Assembly: GCA_964606415.1 (NCBI GenBank)
Contig: CAZSGN010000005.1
Span: 1-24,016, forward strand
Source of the DNA: CAZSGN01 sp964606415
GTDB taxonomy: Bacteria > Bacteroidota > Bacteroidia > Bacteroidales > JBBRXJ01
Reading direction: 5' to 3'
DNA length: 24,016 nucleotides
The position numbers and the translations under genes are program-made. Under the pieces are notes generated by a model that was not told where the DNA came from, ran no database searches, and saw only the letters and a list, made by a program, of their open reading frames with translations. The stretch's first letter is position 1. Each line of letters starts with the position of its first letter. Positions 16,272-24,016 of this stretch are shown here, piece after piece.

Positions 16272-16639
16272 TCTGATGCTATAAAAAAACTTAGAGGATA
16301 CTAACAACATCTCATCAAGGATCTTCTACTCTTCAATCTCTCCATCAAAGCATCAAAACAACATAAAGACAAATAAACTAAGTCATCATAAACAAAGCAC
16401 AAAGATAACCATATTATTGAAAAGACCTTCTGATCAATCAAGTCTAATTGATGTTCGTTGATAATGTCCACTAACTTGGTTATACTTGTCCCCAAATTGC
16501 TCATTTACAACAGCAAACTCCGCATTTTAGGACTTCGCAAACCTCGTTGTCGAACATTATATTCCAAACACCTCCATTTATTAACAGGCTCTAATTAATG
16601 ATAATGGGACATGAATTTCTTAATATAGAAGATTTTTAC

Positions 16640-16647
16640 TACCTTTG
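16640..16647 (+). promoter_or_regulatory. -7 promoter box for the glycogen-synthase-like/DUF4270/glmS operon
   Basis: TACCTTTG (followed by CA) is an exact match to the Bacteroidota -7 consensus TAnnTTTG. It is 28 bp upstream of the ATG at 16676, implying a leader of roughly 20 bases. A -33 TTG is not evident at standard spacing. It would drive all three downstream genes, which are tightly packed. Confidence 0.6.
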
Positions 16648-16675
16648 CATAATAATTTAAAATCAAGCAAATATA

Positions 16676-17497
16676 ATGAATAAGCCAAAGGTATTATTTG
16701 TCTTCCAGGAAATCACTCCTTATCTACCGGAAAGTCATTTATCCTTGATCGGCAGGAACTTACCCCAAGGCATTCGTGAGGCAGGTAAAGAGATTCGGAC
16801 TTTCATGCCCAAGTACGGCATGATTAACGAAAGAAGAAATCAACTACACGAAGTGATCCGTCTATCAGGTATGAACTTAATTATTGATGACACAGATCAT
16901 CCACTCATCATTAAAGTTGCATCAATACAATCTGCCAGAATGCAAGTATACTTTATTGACAATGAAGACTATTTTGGACGCAAACACCTTTTTGCAGACA
17001 AAACAGGGAAAGTATTTGCTGATAATGACGAACGTTCCATATTTTTTAACCGGGGGGTCATTGAAACAATCATCAAGCTTAACTGGTCTCCTGACATTAT
17101 CCATTGCCATGGGTGGTTTTCCGGATTATTTCCTTTATACATCAAAAAAGCTTTCCATGACAATCCGCTTTTCACCAACGCCAAAATCGTTTATTCCGTT
17201 TACGATGATGTTTTCGAAGGTTCCTTGGATAAACGTTTTAAACAAAAATCAATTATTAACGGAGTAAATAAATCTGATGTGGAAATATTATCAACCCCCA
17301 CTCATGAAAACATTAATAAACTGGCCATTAATTTTTCTGACGGGGTTATTGCCGGAAGCAAAGATGTAAGCTCTTCAGTAACTGCCCATGCAAAAGAACA
17401 AAAAGTTCCTTTACTGGATTACCAAGACACCAGTAACGAAGATTACATTCAGGCATATAACAATTTTTACAACCAAATTTTAAATAATGATTCATAA
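16676..17497 (+). CDS. Glycogen/starch synthase-like protein, N-terminal GT5 domain only
   Basis: The 273 residues resemble the N-terminal Rossmann domain of GT5 glycogen/starch synthases. VLFVFQEITPYLPESHLS (6-23) aligns with the enzyme's first strand, and DIIHCHGWFSGLFPLYIKKAF matches the HCHDWQTALxPxYLK motif. IRTFMPKYG and SDGVIAGSKDVS are also typical. Full enzymes are about 470-480 residues and have a second GT-B domain with the catalytic glutamate, which is absent here. The ADP-glucose-binding K-T-G-G-L motif is replaced by P-E-S-H-L. Glycogen synthesis is therefore unlikely by this protein alone (inference). The last 11 bp overlap the start of the DUF4270 gene. Similar short proteins occur in other Bacteroidota. 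Confidence 0.82.
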   Translation: MNKPKVLFVFQEITPYLPESHLSLIGRNLPQGIREAGKEIRTFMPKYGMINERRNQLHEVIRLSGMNLIIDDTDHPLIIKVASIQSARMQVYFIDNEDYFGRKHLFADKTGKVFADNDERSIFFNRGVIETIIKLNWSPDIIHCHGWFSGLFPLYIKKAFHDNPLFTNAKIVYSVYDDVFEGSLDKRFKQKSIINGVNKSDVEILSTPTHENINKLAINFSDGVIAGSKDVSSSVTAHAKEQKVPLLDYQDTSNEDYIQAYNNFYNQILNNDS

Positions 17498-18767
17498 AAA
17501 TCAACACTTTTCAATCATACTTCTCGTTTTAATTACATTCTTATCATCCTGTGAGAATAAACCCTCTGACTTTGGAAAAGATATCATATCTCCCAAAGAC
17601 AGTGTATTATCATATACAGATTCATCTACTGCATTTACTGTTTACCCTACTATTCCGGAAAAAGTTATTTCGGGGAATGTTGACTCAACTTTTACTACTA
17701 CATACCCCAATAAACTCCTACTTGGACATTATGAAGACAATACTTTTGGGCGGACTAACTGTCGCTTTATGATTGAATTCACCCGGGAACAGGCAGATTC
17801 ATTATTATACGGGATAGACCAATCAGATATTGAGTCTGTTTTTATAGAATTCAAAATAGATAGCAGTTTCGGAGGCAGTGACTCAAACAACATTACAATA
17901 TACCCTATTAACCAGGACTTTAGCACACTCAAATATTCAGATGCTGATCCCTCTTCTTATTATGATGCAACGGACATCATGGTGGAAAGCAATCCGGTTG
18001 AATATGATCCCCAAAGCAATAAAATAACTGTTGCGTTGACCCCTGATTTTGTGATCAATTATCTTGCAGATGGGCAAGACACTTTGTGCGGATTTTATGC
18101 AGAAGGATCAACCAATGCCACAAATGAGAAAAGGCTGGTCTCCATTAACCCTTATGACACAAGCGGCACCCGCCTCTTAGTCAATTTAACAGATACAATA
18201 AAGCGCTTCTTTGTCTCGACCGATGATCCAAGGATCAACCTTTTTGAACAAGATTATTCCAACGCAACATTCCAGCACTCCATTGACAACCCTTCATCAA
18301 ACCAGGACTCTGCATTCATCCAAACAATGGGAGGCGTTGAAACGATAGTCGAATTAGATTCGATAAAAAATTGGCCGGAAGAAATGAATACAATTATTGA
18401 AGCCAAATTGATTATTCCTTATCATTCGAGCAACCATTTTGCCGTACCTACCCAACTTGCATTAATAGCAAAAGACACAGCAGGTACAAAAACAATCCTT
18501 GACGATGACCCCAGGAACAGTGGCAGTCTTGAATATTTTGGTGGCCAGCCCAAAGATGGCACCATTTCTTTTAATATCACCCAATACATTCAGGCTATTG
18601 TAGACGGAGAAAAAGAAATTAACAGATTACATCTCCTTCCTGGAGTATATGCACCCCCGGATTATCAACTGTTATACTATCCAGCCGCAGACATTGGAAG
18701 AATAATCCTACAAACCGGTGGTGATAATGGCATGTATCTCAAAATCAAATACGTGAAATTAGATTAA
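17487..18767 (+). CDS. DUF4270-family lipoprotein
   Basis: The 426-residue protein starts with a lipoprotein signal peptide ending in the lipobox FLSSC (lipidated C22), followed by ENKPSDFGKDI, typical of DUF4270 proteins of Bacteroidota. The rest is beta-rich and acidic, with phrases such as LLLGHYEDNTFGRT, ESVFIEFKID, LHLLPGVYAP and LKIKYVKLD at the C-terminus. No enzymatic motif is visible. It is predicted to be exported and anchored to the outer membrane. Its start overlaps the glycogen-synthase-like gene by 11 bp and its stop is 3 bp before glmS, so the three are very likely one transcript. Molecular function is unknown. Confidence 0.82.
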   Translation: MIHKNQHFSIILLVLITFLSSCENKPSDFGKDIISPKDSVLSYTDSSTAFTVYPTIPEKVISGNVDSTFTTTYPNKLLLGHYEDNTFGRTNCRFMIEFTREQADSLLYGIDQSDIESVFIEFKIDSSFGGSDSNNITIYPINQDFSTLKYSDADPSSYYDATDIMVESNPVEYDPQSNKITVALTPDFVINYLADGQDTLCGFYAEGSTNATNEKRLVSINPYDTSGTRLLVNLTDTIKRFFVSTDDPRINLFEQDYSNATFQHSIDNPSSNQDSAFIQTMGGVETIVELDSIKNWPEEMNTIIEAKLIIPYHSSNHFAVPTQLALIAKDTAGTKTILDDDPRNSGSLEYFGGQPKDGTISFNITQYIQAIVDGEKEINRLHLLPGVYAPPDYQLLYYPAADIGRIILQTGGDNGMYLKIKYVKLD

Positions 18768-18770
18768 ATT

Positions 18771-20609
18771 ATGTGTGGAATTGTTGGGTATATAGGACAA
18801 AAAGAAGCTTACCCCATCCTTATAAATGGTCTTAAAAGGCTTGAATACAGAGGATATGACTCAGCGGGAATAGCCGTACTGGAAAACTCATTAACTAAAT
18901 TATTTAAGTGTAAGGGCAAAGTCAGTGATCTTGAATATACAGTAGACAACAATGACATCAGCGGTTCAATAGGCATAGGGCATACAAGATGGGCCACACA
19001 CGGGGAGCCCAATGACATCAATGCACACCCGCATAAATCTGAAAAAGGCCTGTTCACAATCATTCATAACGGCATCATTGAGAATTATTCGCGATTAAAA
19101 CAAAAGTTAATTGATCGTGGCTATACATTTCATACCGAAACAGATACTGAAGTGCTGGCAAATCTGATCGAGTACATTTACCTGAAAGGGAATGTAAAAG
19201 CAGAAATAGCTGTTCGCTTAGCTCTAACCAAAGTTGTAGGTGCCTATGGGCTTATAGTAATATCAAAAGACGAACCCAACAAACTCATTACTGCAAGAAA
19301 AGGAAGTCCTATTGTTATTGGCGTAGGAGAAGGAGAATATTTTGTTGCTTCGGATGCAACACCGCTTATTGAACATACCAAAAGTGTCATCTACCTTAAT
19401 GATAATGATGTTGCTATTCTTAAACGGGACGAACTAATTCTTAAGACCGTTAAGAACGATAAATTAACACCGAAGGTTCAAAAACTTGATCTTGAAATCG
19501 GAGAAATAGACAAAAACGGCTATGAACATTTCATGCTAAAAGAAATTTTTGAACAACCACGGTCCATTTTGGACACCATTCGAGGGAGAATCATACCAGA
19601 TAACAAAGAAGTCCATCTTGGTGGGCTCTATGATCAAATCGACAAATTGATCAATGCCAAAAGGATTATCATCATTGGCTGTGGCACTTCCTGGCATGCA
19701 GGTATGGTTGGTGAATACTTAATTGAAGAATTTGCCCGCGTCCCTGTTGAAGTCGAATACGCTTCTGAATTCAGATACCGCAACCCGATTATTAATGCTG
19801 ATGATGTTATCATAGCTATCAGTCAAAGTGGAGAAACAGCAGACACACTGGCCGCAATTGAATTAGCAAAAAAAGCCGGGGCAATGGTACTTGGTATTTG
19901 TAATGTCGTTGGTTCGAGCATACCAAGAAACACAGATGGTGGCGTATACACACATGCCGGTCCTGAAATAGGGGTAGCTTCGACCAAAGCATTCACAGCC
20001 CAGGTAACTGTACTATTTATGATTATGCTTGTGCTTGGAAAACACAGGAAAACGCTTTCAGACGCGAAATATAAAGCGTTGATCGAAGAATTAATGGCCG
20101 TGCCGGGTAAAATTGAAACGATTCTTAAATCCAATAAAACCTTTGAAAAAATCGCTAATCAATTTAAAGATGCTTCTAATTTTCTTTATCTCGGCAGGGG
20201 ATATCTTTTCCCCGTTGCCCTTGAAGGTGCTCTAAAACTTAAAGAGATATCATATATTCATGCCGAAGGCTACCCAGCTGCTGAGATGAAGCATGGGCCA
20301 ATTGCACTTATTGATGAAAACATGCCCGTTGTTGTTATAGCCACAAAGGATAAGTCATACGAAAAAATCATCAGCAATATCCAGGAGATAAAAGCAAGAA
20401 ACGGTGTAGTCATTGCTGTCGTACACGAAGGAGATCAAACCATTAGCCAAATGGCCGATTATGTCCTGGAAATACCACCAAGCGCGGAAGCATTAGCCCC
20501 TTTGCTTACAGTCATACCACTTCAGCTTTTGTCTTATCACATAGCTGTTATGCGTGGATGCAACGTTGACCAGCCACGAAACCTGGCTAAGTCAGTAACT
20601 GTTGAATAA
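18771..20609 (+). CDS. glmS: Glutamine--fructose-6-phosphate aminotransferase (isomerizing)
   Basis: GlmS makes glucosamine 6-phosphate from fructose 6-phosphate and glutamine, the first step toward UDP-GlcNAc for peptidoglycan and lipid A. The N-terminal class II glutaminase begins MCGIVGYIG with nucleophile C2 after Met removal, and has HTRWATHG (71-78) and HNGIIENY (99-106). Two SIS sugar-isomerase domains follow, with GCGTSWHAG and SQSGETADTLAA in the first and GRGYLFPVALEGALKLKE plus HAEGYPAAEMKHGP in the second. The C-terminus DQPRNLAKSVTVE is invariant-like. At 612 residues it is complete. No glmS ribozyme is expected, since the leader is only 3 bp after the DUF4270 stop. Confidence 0.99.
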   Translation: MCGIVGYIGQKEAYPILINGLKRLEYRGYDSAGIAVLENSLTKLFKCKGKVSDLEYTVDNNDISGSIGIGHTRWATHGEPNDINAHPHKSEKGLFTIIHNGIIENYSRLKQKLIDRGYTFHTETDTEVLANLIEYIYLKGNVKAEIAVRLALTKVVGAYGLIVISKDEPNKLITARKGSPIVIGVGEGEYFVASDATPLIEHTKSVIYLNDNDVAILKRDELILKTVKNDKLTPKVQKLDLEIGEIDKNGYEHFMLKEIFEQPRSILDTIRGRIIPDNKEVHLGGLYDQIDKLINAKRIIIIGCGTSWHAGMVGEYLIEEFARVPVEVEYASEFRYRNPIINADDVIIAISQSGETADTLAAIELAKKAGAMVLGICNVVGSSIPRNTDGGVYTHAGPEIGVASTKAFTAQVTVLFMIMLVLGKHRKTLSDAKYKALIEELMAVPGKIETILKSNKTFEKIANQFKDASNFLYLGRGYLFPVALEGALKLKEISYIHAEGYPAAEMKHGPIALIDENMPVVVIATKDKSYEKIISNIQEIKARNGVVIAVVHEGDQTISQMADYVLEIPPSAEALAPLLTVIPLQLLSYHIAVMRGCNVDQPRNLAKSVTVE

Positions 20610-20909
20610 ATCCAGGGACTAAATCTTAACATCATCTTTTTTCTTATTCTATCATTTTTATCAGGATAGAACTTCAGAAACAGTAAATAGTCAATAGCAG
20701 CAGTAAGAAAAAACATTATTTCTTACATAAACAATCATAAATAAAGTCGAGAGTTCGAGCGATAATTCCGCTTACAAAGGAAATTACGGTTTTAAAATTC
20801 GTTGTTATCAAGTTTTTCTGAAATTTTAAAAAAAAGTTGCAAACTCTAAAAACCACATCACCTCGTAATTACCGTTGATAAGCTATTGGGAAAATATGCG
20901 ATATGCATT
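20610..20909. other. 300 bp intergenic region between glmS and darG
   Basis: Convergent spacer without a credible gene. It holds three short inverted repeats, TTCTATC/GATAGAA (20647-20671), GTAAGAAA/TTTCTTAC (20703-20726) and an AT-only pair TTTTAAAATT/AATTTTAAAA (20790-20831). None has the following T-run of a standard terminator. The glmS transcript may end at one of the first two, but this is a guess. Confidence 0.55.
20703..20726. repeat. Short perfect inverted repeat downstream of glmS
   Basis: GTAAGAAA and TTTCTTAC form an 8 bp stem around an 8-base loop, 93 bp after the glmS stop. It could be a weak terminator or a relic, but it lacks a T-run. Chance is possible in such AT-rich DNA. 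Confidence 0.4.
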
Positions 20910-21935
20910 TTAGTTAACTGACTGCAAGTGCCTTATAGAGATATCAATATATTTGTCATTTGAAAATAAGCTTCGTTTTCTGTCACTCCACTTTTCAAGT
21001 TCTTGCAAAATTATATCTTTCTGAAATGTATTCTTCTTAACAATAATATAATCAATAGAAGATAATAATTCTAATGCAAAATCAGAGTAATAACCACTCA
21101 GAAATCTTGTTGTTTTGTTAGCTATATCACAAAGCTCTGGGTTTTTTTCAATGTGCTTTTTCACTACATCAAAACCATCAGCTACCAGCATCATAGGCTC
21201 AAATGGCTTTTTATTCATATCGCTATAGCCCATAATGTAGCTCCCGTTTAGAGCATTAAGTACATATCTAATTTTTCCTGAATATGGACCATAGAAATTT
21301 GGTTCAAAATTAAGTTTCAAATATTTAGCAGCTCCAAATTTTTGCAAGAAATAGCAAACTTTTTCACTAGCAAATTCAGAAACATATTCACTATTCCTAA
21401 CTAAGTCATAAAGAACGAATAACAATAAAGCTCTTGCATCTGTTAGTTTCACCCTCTCAGTTTTTAATGTCTCCTTAATTTGATCTGTTGGCTCATATAC
21501 AATAATGTCAAGGTCAAGATTGTCAAGCTTTTGCTTGATCATTCTCTTCACTATTCCCCAATCTAGACCACCATTACCTGCACCTAGCGGCGGAATAGCA
21601 ATGCTTTTAATATTCTCACGCTCTATTACCTTAAGCAAATCATCCAGTCCTTTTTCAATAAATTCATACTCAGATGATTTCCTCCAATCTTTTTTAGTAG
21701 GAAAATTAATAATGATTTTTTCACCAGAATGTAGATTTTTATCCTTTGTTAAATACATTTTTCCTATTTCAATTTCATTTATTTTACACGCCTCTGCATA
21801 GGATTTGTAATTATTGTGGAAAACTTTTTTAAATTGAAAAGCAATCCCTTTACCCATCACACCAACTGTATTTACAGTATTTATAAGGGCCTGAGCTTCA
21901 CTCTCTAATATATTTCCTGTAATAAATCTGATCAT
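20910..21935 (-). CDS. darG: DarG-type DNA ADP-ribosyl glycohydrolase antitoxin
   Basis: DarG reverses the ADP-ribose marks that DarT places on thymidine in DNA, and its second domain also binds the toxin. Residues 1-150 form a macrodomain: VITGN-like FITGNILESEAQALINTVNTVG (5-25), GKGIAFQFK (28-36), INFPTKKDWR (76-85, where the K81/K82 region matches the DarG lysine motif) and PPLGAGNGGLDW (115-126). Residues about 155-341 are the helical C-terminal domain found in full-length DarG (LLLFVLYDLVR, KLNFEPNFYGPYS). The protein looks complete at 341 residues. It follows darT by 12 bp, toxin first, as in known darTG operons. It is flanked by core genes, suggesting acquisition. Confidence 0.88.
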   Translation of the reverse strand: MIRFITGNILESEAQALINTVNTVGVMGKGIAFQFKKVFHNNYKSYAEACKINEIEIGKMYLTKDKNLHSGEKIIINFPTKKDWRKSSEYEFIEKGLDDLLKVIERENIKSIAIPPLGAGNGGLDWGIVKRMIKQKLDNLDLDIIVYEPTDQIKETLKTERVKLTDARALLLFVLYDLVRNSEYVSEFASEKVCYFLQKFGAAKYLKLNFEPNFYGPYSGKIRYVLNALNGSYIMGYSDMNKKPFEPMMLVADGFDVVKKHIEKNPELCDIANKTTRFLSGYYSDFALELLSSIDYIIVKKNTFQKDIILQELEKWSDRKRSLFSNDKYIDISIRHLQSVN

Positions 21936-21947
21936 AATATAAATTTA

Positions 21948-22603
21948 CTAAAAATAAGCTTTGGGGACAATTTTAATTAAATCTTTTTGAACTCCTAATT
22001 CAATTAGTGCTTCCTGAGCCTTTTCATTATAACAACCCAAACCAGCTATCTTGGTTGGTTCAATATCTTTGGAATATAAAAATTCAGCCTGCTTCTTGCG
22101 CTTTATATTAAGATTATCATGCCCACCCCAGAATGGAGCTTTTACAGCTTGCCAGTCAATAATAGAAAAAAGTTCATTAATCTTAGACTTATCATAAAAA
22201 GAGGTAAGGTTATCTGTTGCATGACCATCAGTAAAATAATAATCATTTTCAGATTCAATCAACATCTTTAAGTTAATTGCAATATAAACTATTTTTCAGG
22301 ATTGGTGGCTTCTTCAACAAAATTACCTCCTTGTTGTGTTACGTATAACATTGGCATTTTTATTCCAAAATAAAAAGGTATGTAATCGCCTAATGTGATT
22401 GTTTTGTCATTGTTTGAGAATATATCACCATTATCAATCCTAACATTCTTATGAACTCTTGTTTCAATTAAACTAATATCCCCAATATTTCTAAAATTGG
22501 GATTTGTATTTGGTGAATTTCTATGAGTAATACCATATTCAAGAATATGAGGGATATTCTCTATATGTGTCATTCGATATATTTTTACATTTTCCAAATT
22601 CAT
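21948..22603 (-). pseudogene. darT: DarT-type DNA ADP-ribosyltransferase toxin, frameshifted
   Basis: DarT (DUF4433 family) uses NAD to ADP-ribosylate thymidine in single-stranded DNA. Two adjacent frames together make a complete 218-residue DarT. The first (22289-22603) gives residues 1-104, with IYRMTHIENIPHILEYG (H13), NPNFRNIGD, ETRVHK and DYIPFYFGIKMPMLY, and ends NPEK then TAG. The second frame continues IVYIAINLK at once, then YYFTDGHATDN and the catalytic-motif KRKKQAEFL (E174). The break lies in a five-A run on the minus strand (22292-22296). One extra A would restore EKIVYIA. The ATG of the first fragment at 22603 is preferred to a TTG at 22615. As read, no active toxin is made. A sequencing error is a real alternative. 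Confidence 0.87.
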
Positions 22604-22622
22604 GCTCCTAACCAATTAAATT

Positions 22623-22630
22623 CAAAATTA
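22623..22630 (-). promoter_or_regulatory. Candidate -7 promoter box for darT-darG
   Basis: TAATTTTG on the minus strand fits TAnnTTTG and lies 20 bp upstream of the darT ATG at 22603. No -33 element is obvious. If real, the leader would be only about 12-15 bases. Confidence 0.4.
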
Positions 22631-22778
22631 TGGCAATAAATTAAGAGGCATTGATTTAGCACCTAGAATTTAATTCTATATGGGAAAATAGCATATTGAT
22701 CAAACATTAAACATATGACGCTGTACTTTACATTTTTTTCCAAAACTGTTAAAAGCAAAAATCCCACGATAAAAATAT

Positions 22779-23834
22779 TCATCTGTTTACATACTGTTCC
22801 CGGTAGTATTTTGCATAATCCCCGGAGAGGATACGCTCCATCCATTGCTGATTCCGGAGATACCACTGAACAGTTTTTTTAATACCTTTTTCAAAATCAG
22901 TTGCAGGAAACCAGCCCAAGTCATTCTTTATTTTAGAGGCATCAATCGCATAACGCATATCGTGCCCCGCCCGGTCTTTAACAAAAGTGATTAATTGTTC
23001 CGACACGCCTTTTTCACGCCCTAATTGTTCATCCATCACACGACAAAGCTGCCGCACAAGATCAATATTCTTCCATTCGTTATCACCACCAATATTATAG
23101 GTTTCCCCTTTATTCCCTTTAACAAAGATCAATTCTATGGCCTGGGCATGATCTTCCACATAAAGCCAATCCCTGATATTCTCTCCCTTCCCATAAACAG
23201 GAATCTGCTTCATATTTTTAATATTATTAATAACAAGCGGGATTAACTTCTCCGGAAATTGGTTCGGGCCATAATTATTAGAACAATTAGATATTACAAC
23301 GGGTAATTGATAAGTATGAAAATAAGCCCTTACCAAATGATCACTACTGGCTTTAGATGCTGAGTAAGGACTTCTCGGATCATATGGTGTTTCTTCAGTA
23401 AAATAACCTTCATCACCAAGCGTTCCATACACCTCATCCGTAGAAATATGATAAAAAGTTTTACCTTCATTTTTTCCTTTCCAAATAGCCCTTGCAGCTT
23501 CCAGAAGATTAACAGTACCAACAATATTTGTTCTGATAAATTCAACAGGCCCGGAAATAGACCTATCTACATGTGACTCGGCAGCGAGATGAATAACGCC
23601 TTCAAATTGATGCTTCTCAAACAAATGATGAATAAACTCAGCATCATTAATATCCCCCCTCACAAATTCATAATTAGGTTGTTGTTCAATATCAGTAAGA
23701 TTCTCAAGATTTCCGGCATAAGTCAACAGATCCAGATTGACAATTTTTTTAGAAGGATGATTAAGCACCATTCTTCTGACCACGTGGGAGCCAATAAAAC
23801 CCGCACCACCGGTTATTAAGATAGTTTCAGCCAT
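22779..23834 (-). CDS. rfbB: dTDP-glucose 4,6-dehydratase
   Basis: RfbB converts dTDP-glucose to dTDP-4-keto-6-deoxyglucose, an early step to dTDP-rhamnose and other surface sugars. It is a short-chain dehydrogenase of the extended type. The NAD-binding GGAGFIGSH is at 9-17, LAAESHVDRSI at 83-93, the catalytic T132-D133-E134 in STDEVYG, and Y157-S-A-S-K161. CSNNYGPNQFPEKLIP and RDWLYVEDHA follow. All active-site residues are present and the 351-residue length is typical. The ATG at 23834 lies 9 bp after the galE stop, so the two are likely co-transcribed. The rest of the dTDP-rhamnose pathway is not in this window. Confidence 0.98.
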   Translation of the reverse strand: MAETILITGGAGFIGSHVVRRMVLNHPSKKIVNLDLLTYAGNLENLTDIEQQPNYEFVRGDINDAEFIHHLFEKHQFEGVIHLAAESHVDRSISGPVEFIRTNIVGTVNLLEAARAIWKGKNEGKTFYHISTDEVYGTLGDEGYFTEETPYDPRSPYSASKASSDHLVRAYFHTYQLPVVISNCSNNYGPNQFPEKLIPLVINNIKNMKQIPVYGKGENIRDWLYVEDHAQAIELIFVKGNKGETYNIGGDNEWKNIDLVRQLCRVMDEQLGREKGVSEQLITFVKDRAGHDMRYAIDASKIKNDLGWFPATDFEKGIKKTVQWYLRNQQWMERILSGDYAKYYREQYVNR

Positions 23835-23843
23835 AATTCCGGT

Positions 23844-24016
23844 TTATTTTCCATGATATTTTTTTTCCCAATTCCAGGCAGATTGTAAAGTTTCTTCCAA
23901 TGTTTTCTCCGCTTTCCATCCCAGTTCCTTATTAGCAAAAGAAGTATCGGCCCATACCTGTTCAACATCCCCTGGCCGGCGATCAACGATCCGGTAATTT
24001 AAGGGTTTGCCGGTAG
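23844..24016 (-). CDS. galE: UDP-glucose 4-epimerase, C-terminal end (cut by window edge)
   Basis: The last 56 codons of a minus-strand gene enter from the right edge and stop at TAA 23844-23846. The tail contains NYRIVDRRPGDVEQVWADTS, then ANKELGWKAEKTLEETL and SAWNWEKKY, the characteristic C-terminal pattern of GalE. GalE interconverts UDP-glucose and UDP-galactose. The catalytic N-terminal domain is outside the window, so activity cannot be judged. It is immediately upstream of rfbB in transcription order. Confidence 0.87.
   Translation of the reverse strand, partial: TGKPLNYRIVDRRPGDVEQVWADTSFANKELGWKAEKTLEETLQSAWNWEKKYHGK

Larger units (their letters stand above)
16228..16675. other. 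448 bp divergent intergenic region (panC / glycogen-synthase-like gene)
   Basis: No convincing gene, hairpin or repeat is visible. It contains a candidate -7 box at each end, one facing each flanking gene. The ~330 bases between these boxes are unexplained. A stop-bounded 67-codon minus-strand frame (16301-16504) has no recognisable family. Confidence 0.6.

Noticed and set aside
16301..16504. 67-codon minus-strand frame in the panC/glycogen-synthase-like spacer
   Set aside because: It has an ATG but no recognisable motif, is cysteine- and leucine-rich at its end, and has no promoter box near its start. I treat it as probably non-coding rather than listing a gene.
20790..20831. AT-only inverted repeat upstream of the darG stop, considered as a terminator or dif-like site
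   Set aside because: The stem is only A and T, the loop is about 22 bases, and there is no T-run in the right place. It does not match the XerCD dif layout that I know.
21948..22265. Second darT fragment as an independent gene starting at ATG 22265
   Set aside because: The conserved DarT sequence continues upstream of this ATG (IVYIAINLK) and joins the first fragment without loss, so the ATG is an internal methionine (residue 114 of the restored protein).

Overview
The window is typical Bacteroidota chromosome, AT-rich, and most likely from the Bacteroidales/Marinilabiliales side of the phylum. The clearest evidence is a complete type IX secretion core cluster (porP-gldK-gldL-gldM-gldN). DUF4270 and PorP/SprF family proteins support it, as do TAnnTTTG-type -7 promoter boxes. 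Nearly all the space is coding, genes are tightly packed, and several start or stop codons overlap. I saw no tRNA, rRNA, CRISPR array or recognisable insertion sequence.

Layout. (1) 1-46: probable tail of a + strand gene, ending at a bidirectional terminator (49-86). (2) 119-6020, minus strand: porP-gldK-L-M-N, the outer-membrane-associated ring, the inner-membrane motor and the substrate/outer-membrane partner of the type IX secretion and gliding machinery. (3) 6131-9588, minus strand: topA followed by a ureohydrolase-fold protein whose start codon overlaps the topA stop (ATGA). Its usual metal ligands are largely missing. (4) 9701-12091, plus strand: a class A penicillin-binding protein. 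(5) 12112-16218, minus strand, in transcription order: panC, panD, a flippase-like membrane protein, rfaE2 and radA. Several of these overlap. (6) 16676-20609, plus strand: a half-length glycogen-synthase-like protein, a DUF4270 lipoprotein and glmS, packed with an 11 bp overlap and a 3 bp gap. (7) 20910-22603, minus strand: a DarT/DarG DNA ADP-ribosylation toxin-antitoxin pair. The toxin is broken by a one-base frameshift and the antitoxin is intact. (8) 22779-24016, minus strand: rfbB and the C-terminal end of galE, for nucleotide-sugar synthesis.

Functional themes are the cell envelope and export: secretion motor, peptidoglycan polymerisation, UDP-GlcNAc precursor supply (GlmS), heptose activation (RfaE2) and dTDP-/UDP-sugars (RfbB, GalE). 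Housekeeping functions cover DNA topology and repair (TopA, RadA) and pantothenate synthesis (PanC, PanD). The only clearly accessory element is darTG. The points most worth a second look are the frameshifted darT beside an intact darG, the topA-coupled ureohydrolase-like protein with degenerate metal ligands, and the truncated glycogen-synthase-like protein locked into a cluster with DUF4270 and glmS. I found no clear, wholly new multi-gene system.
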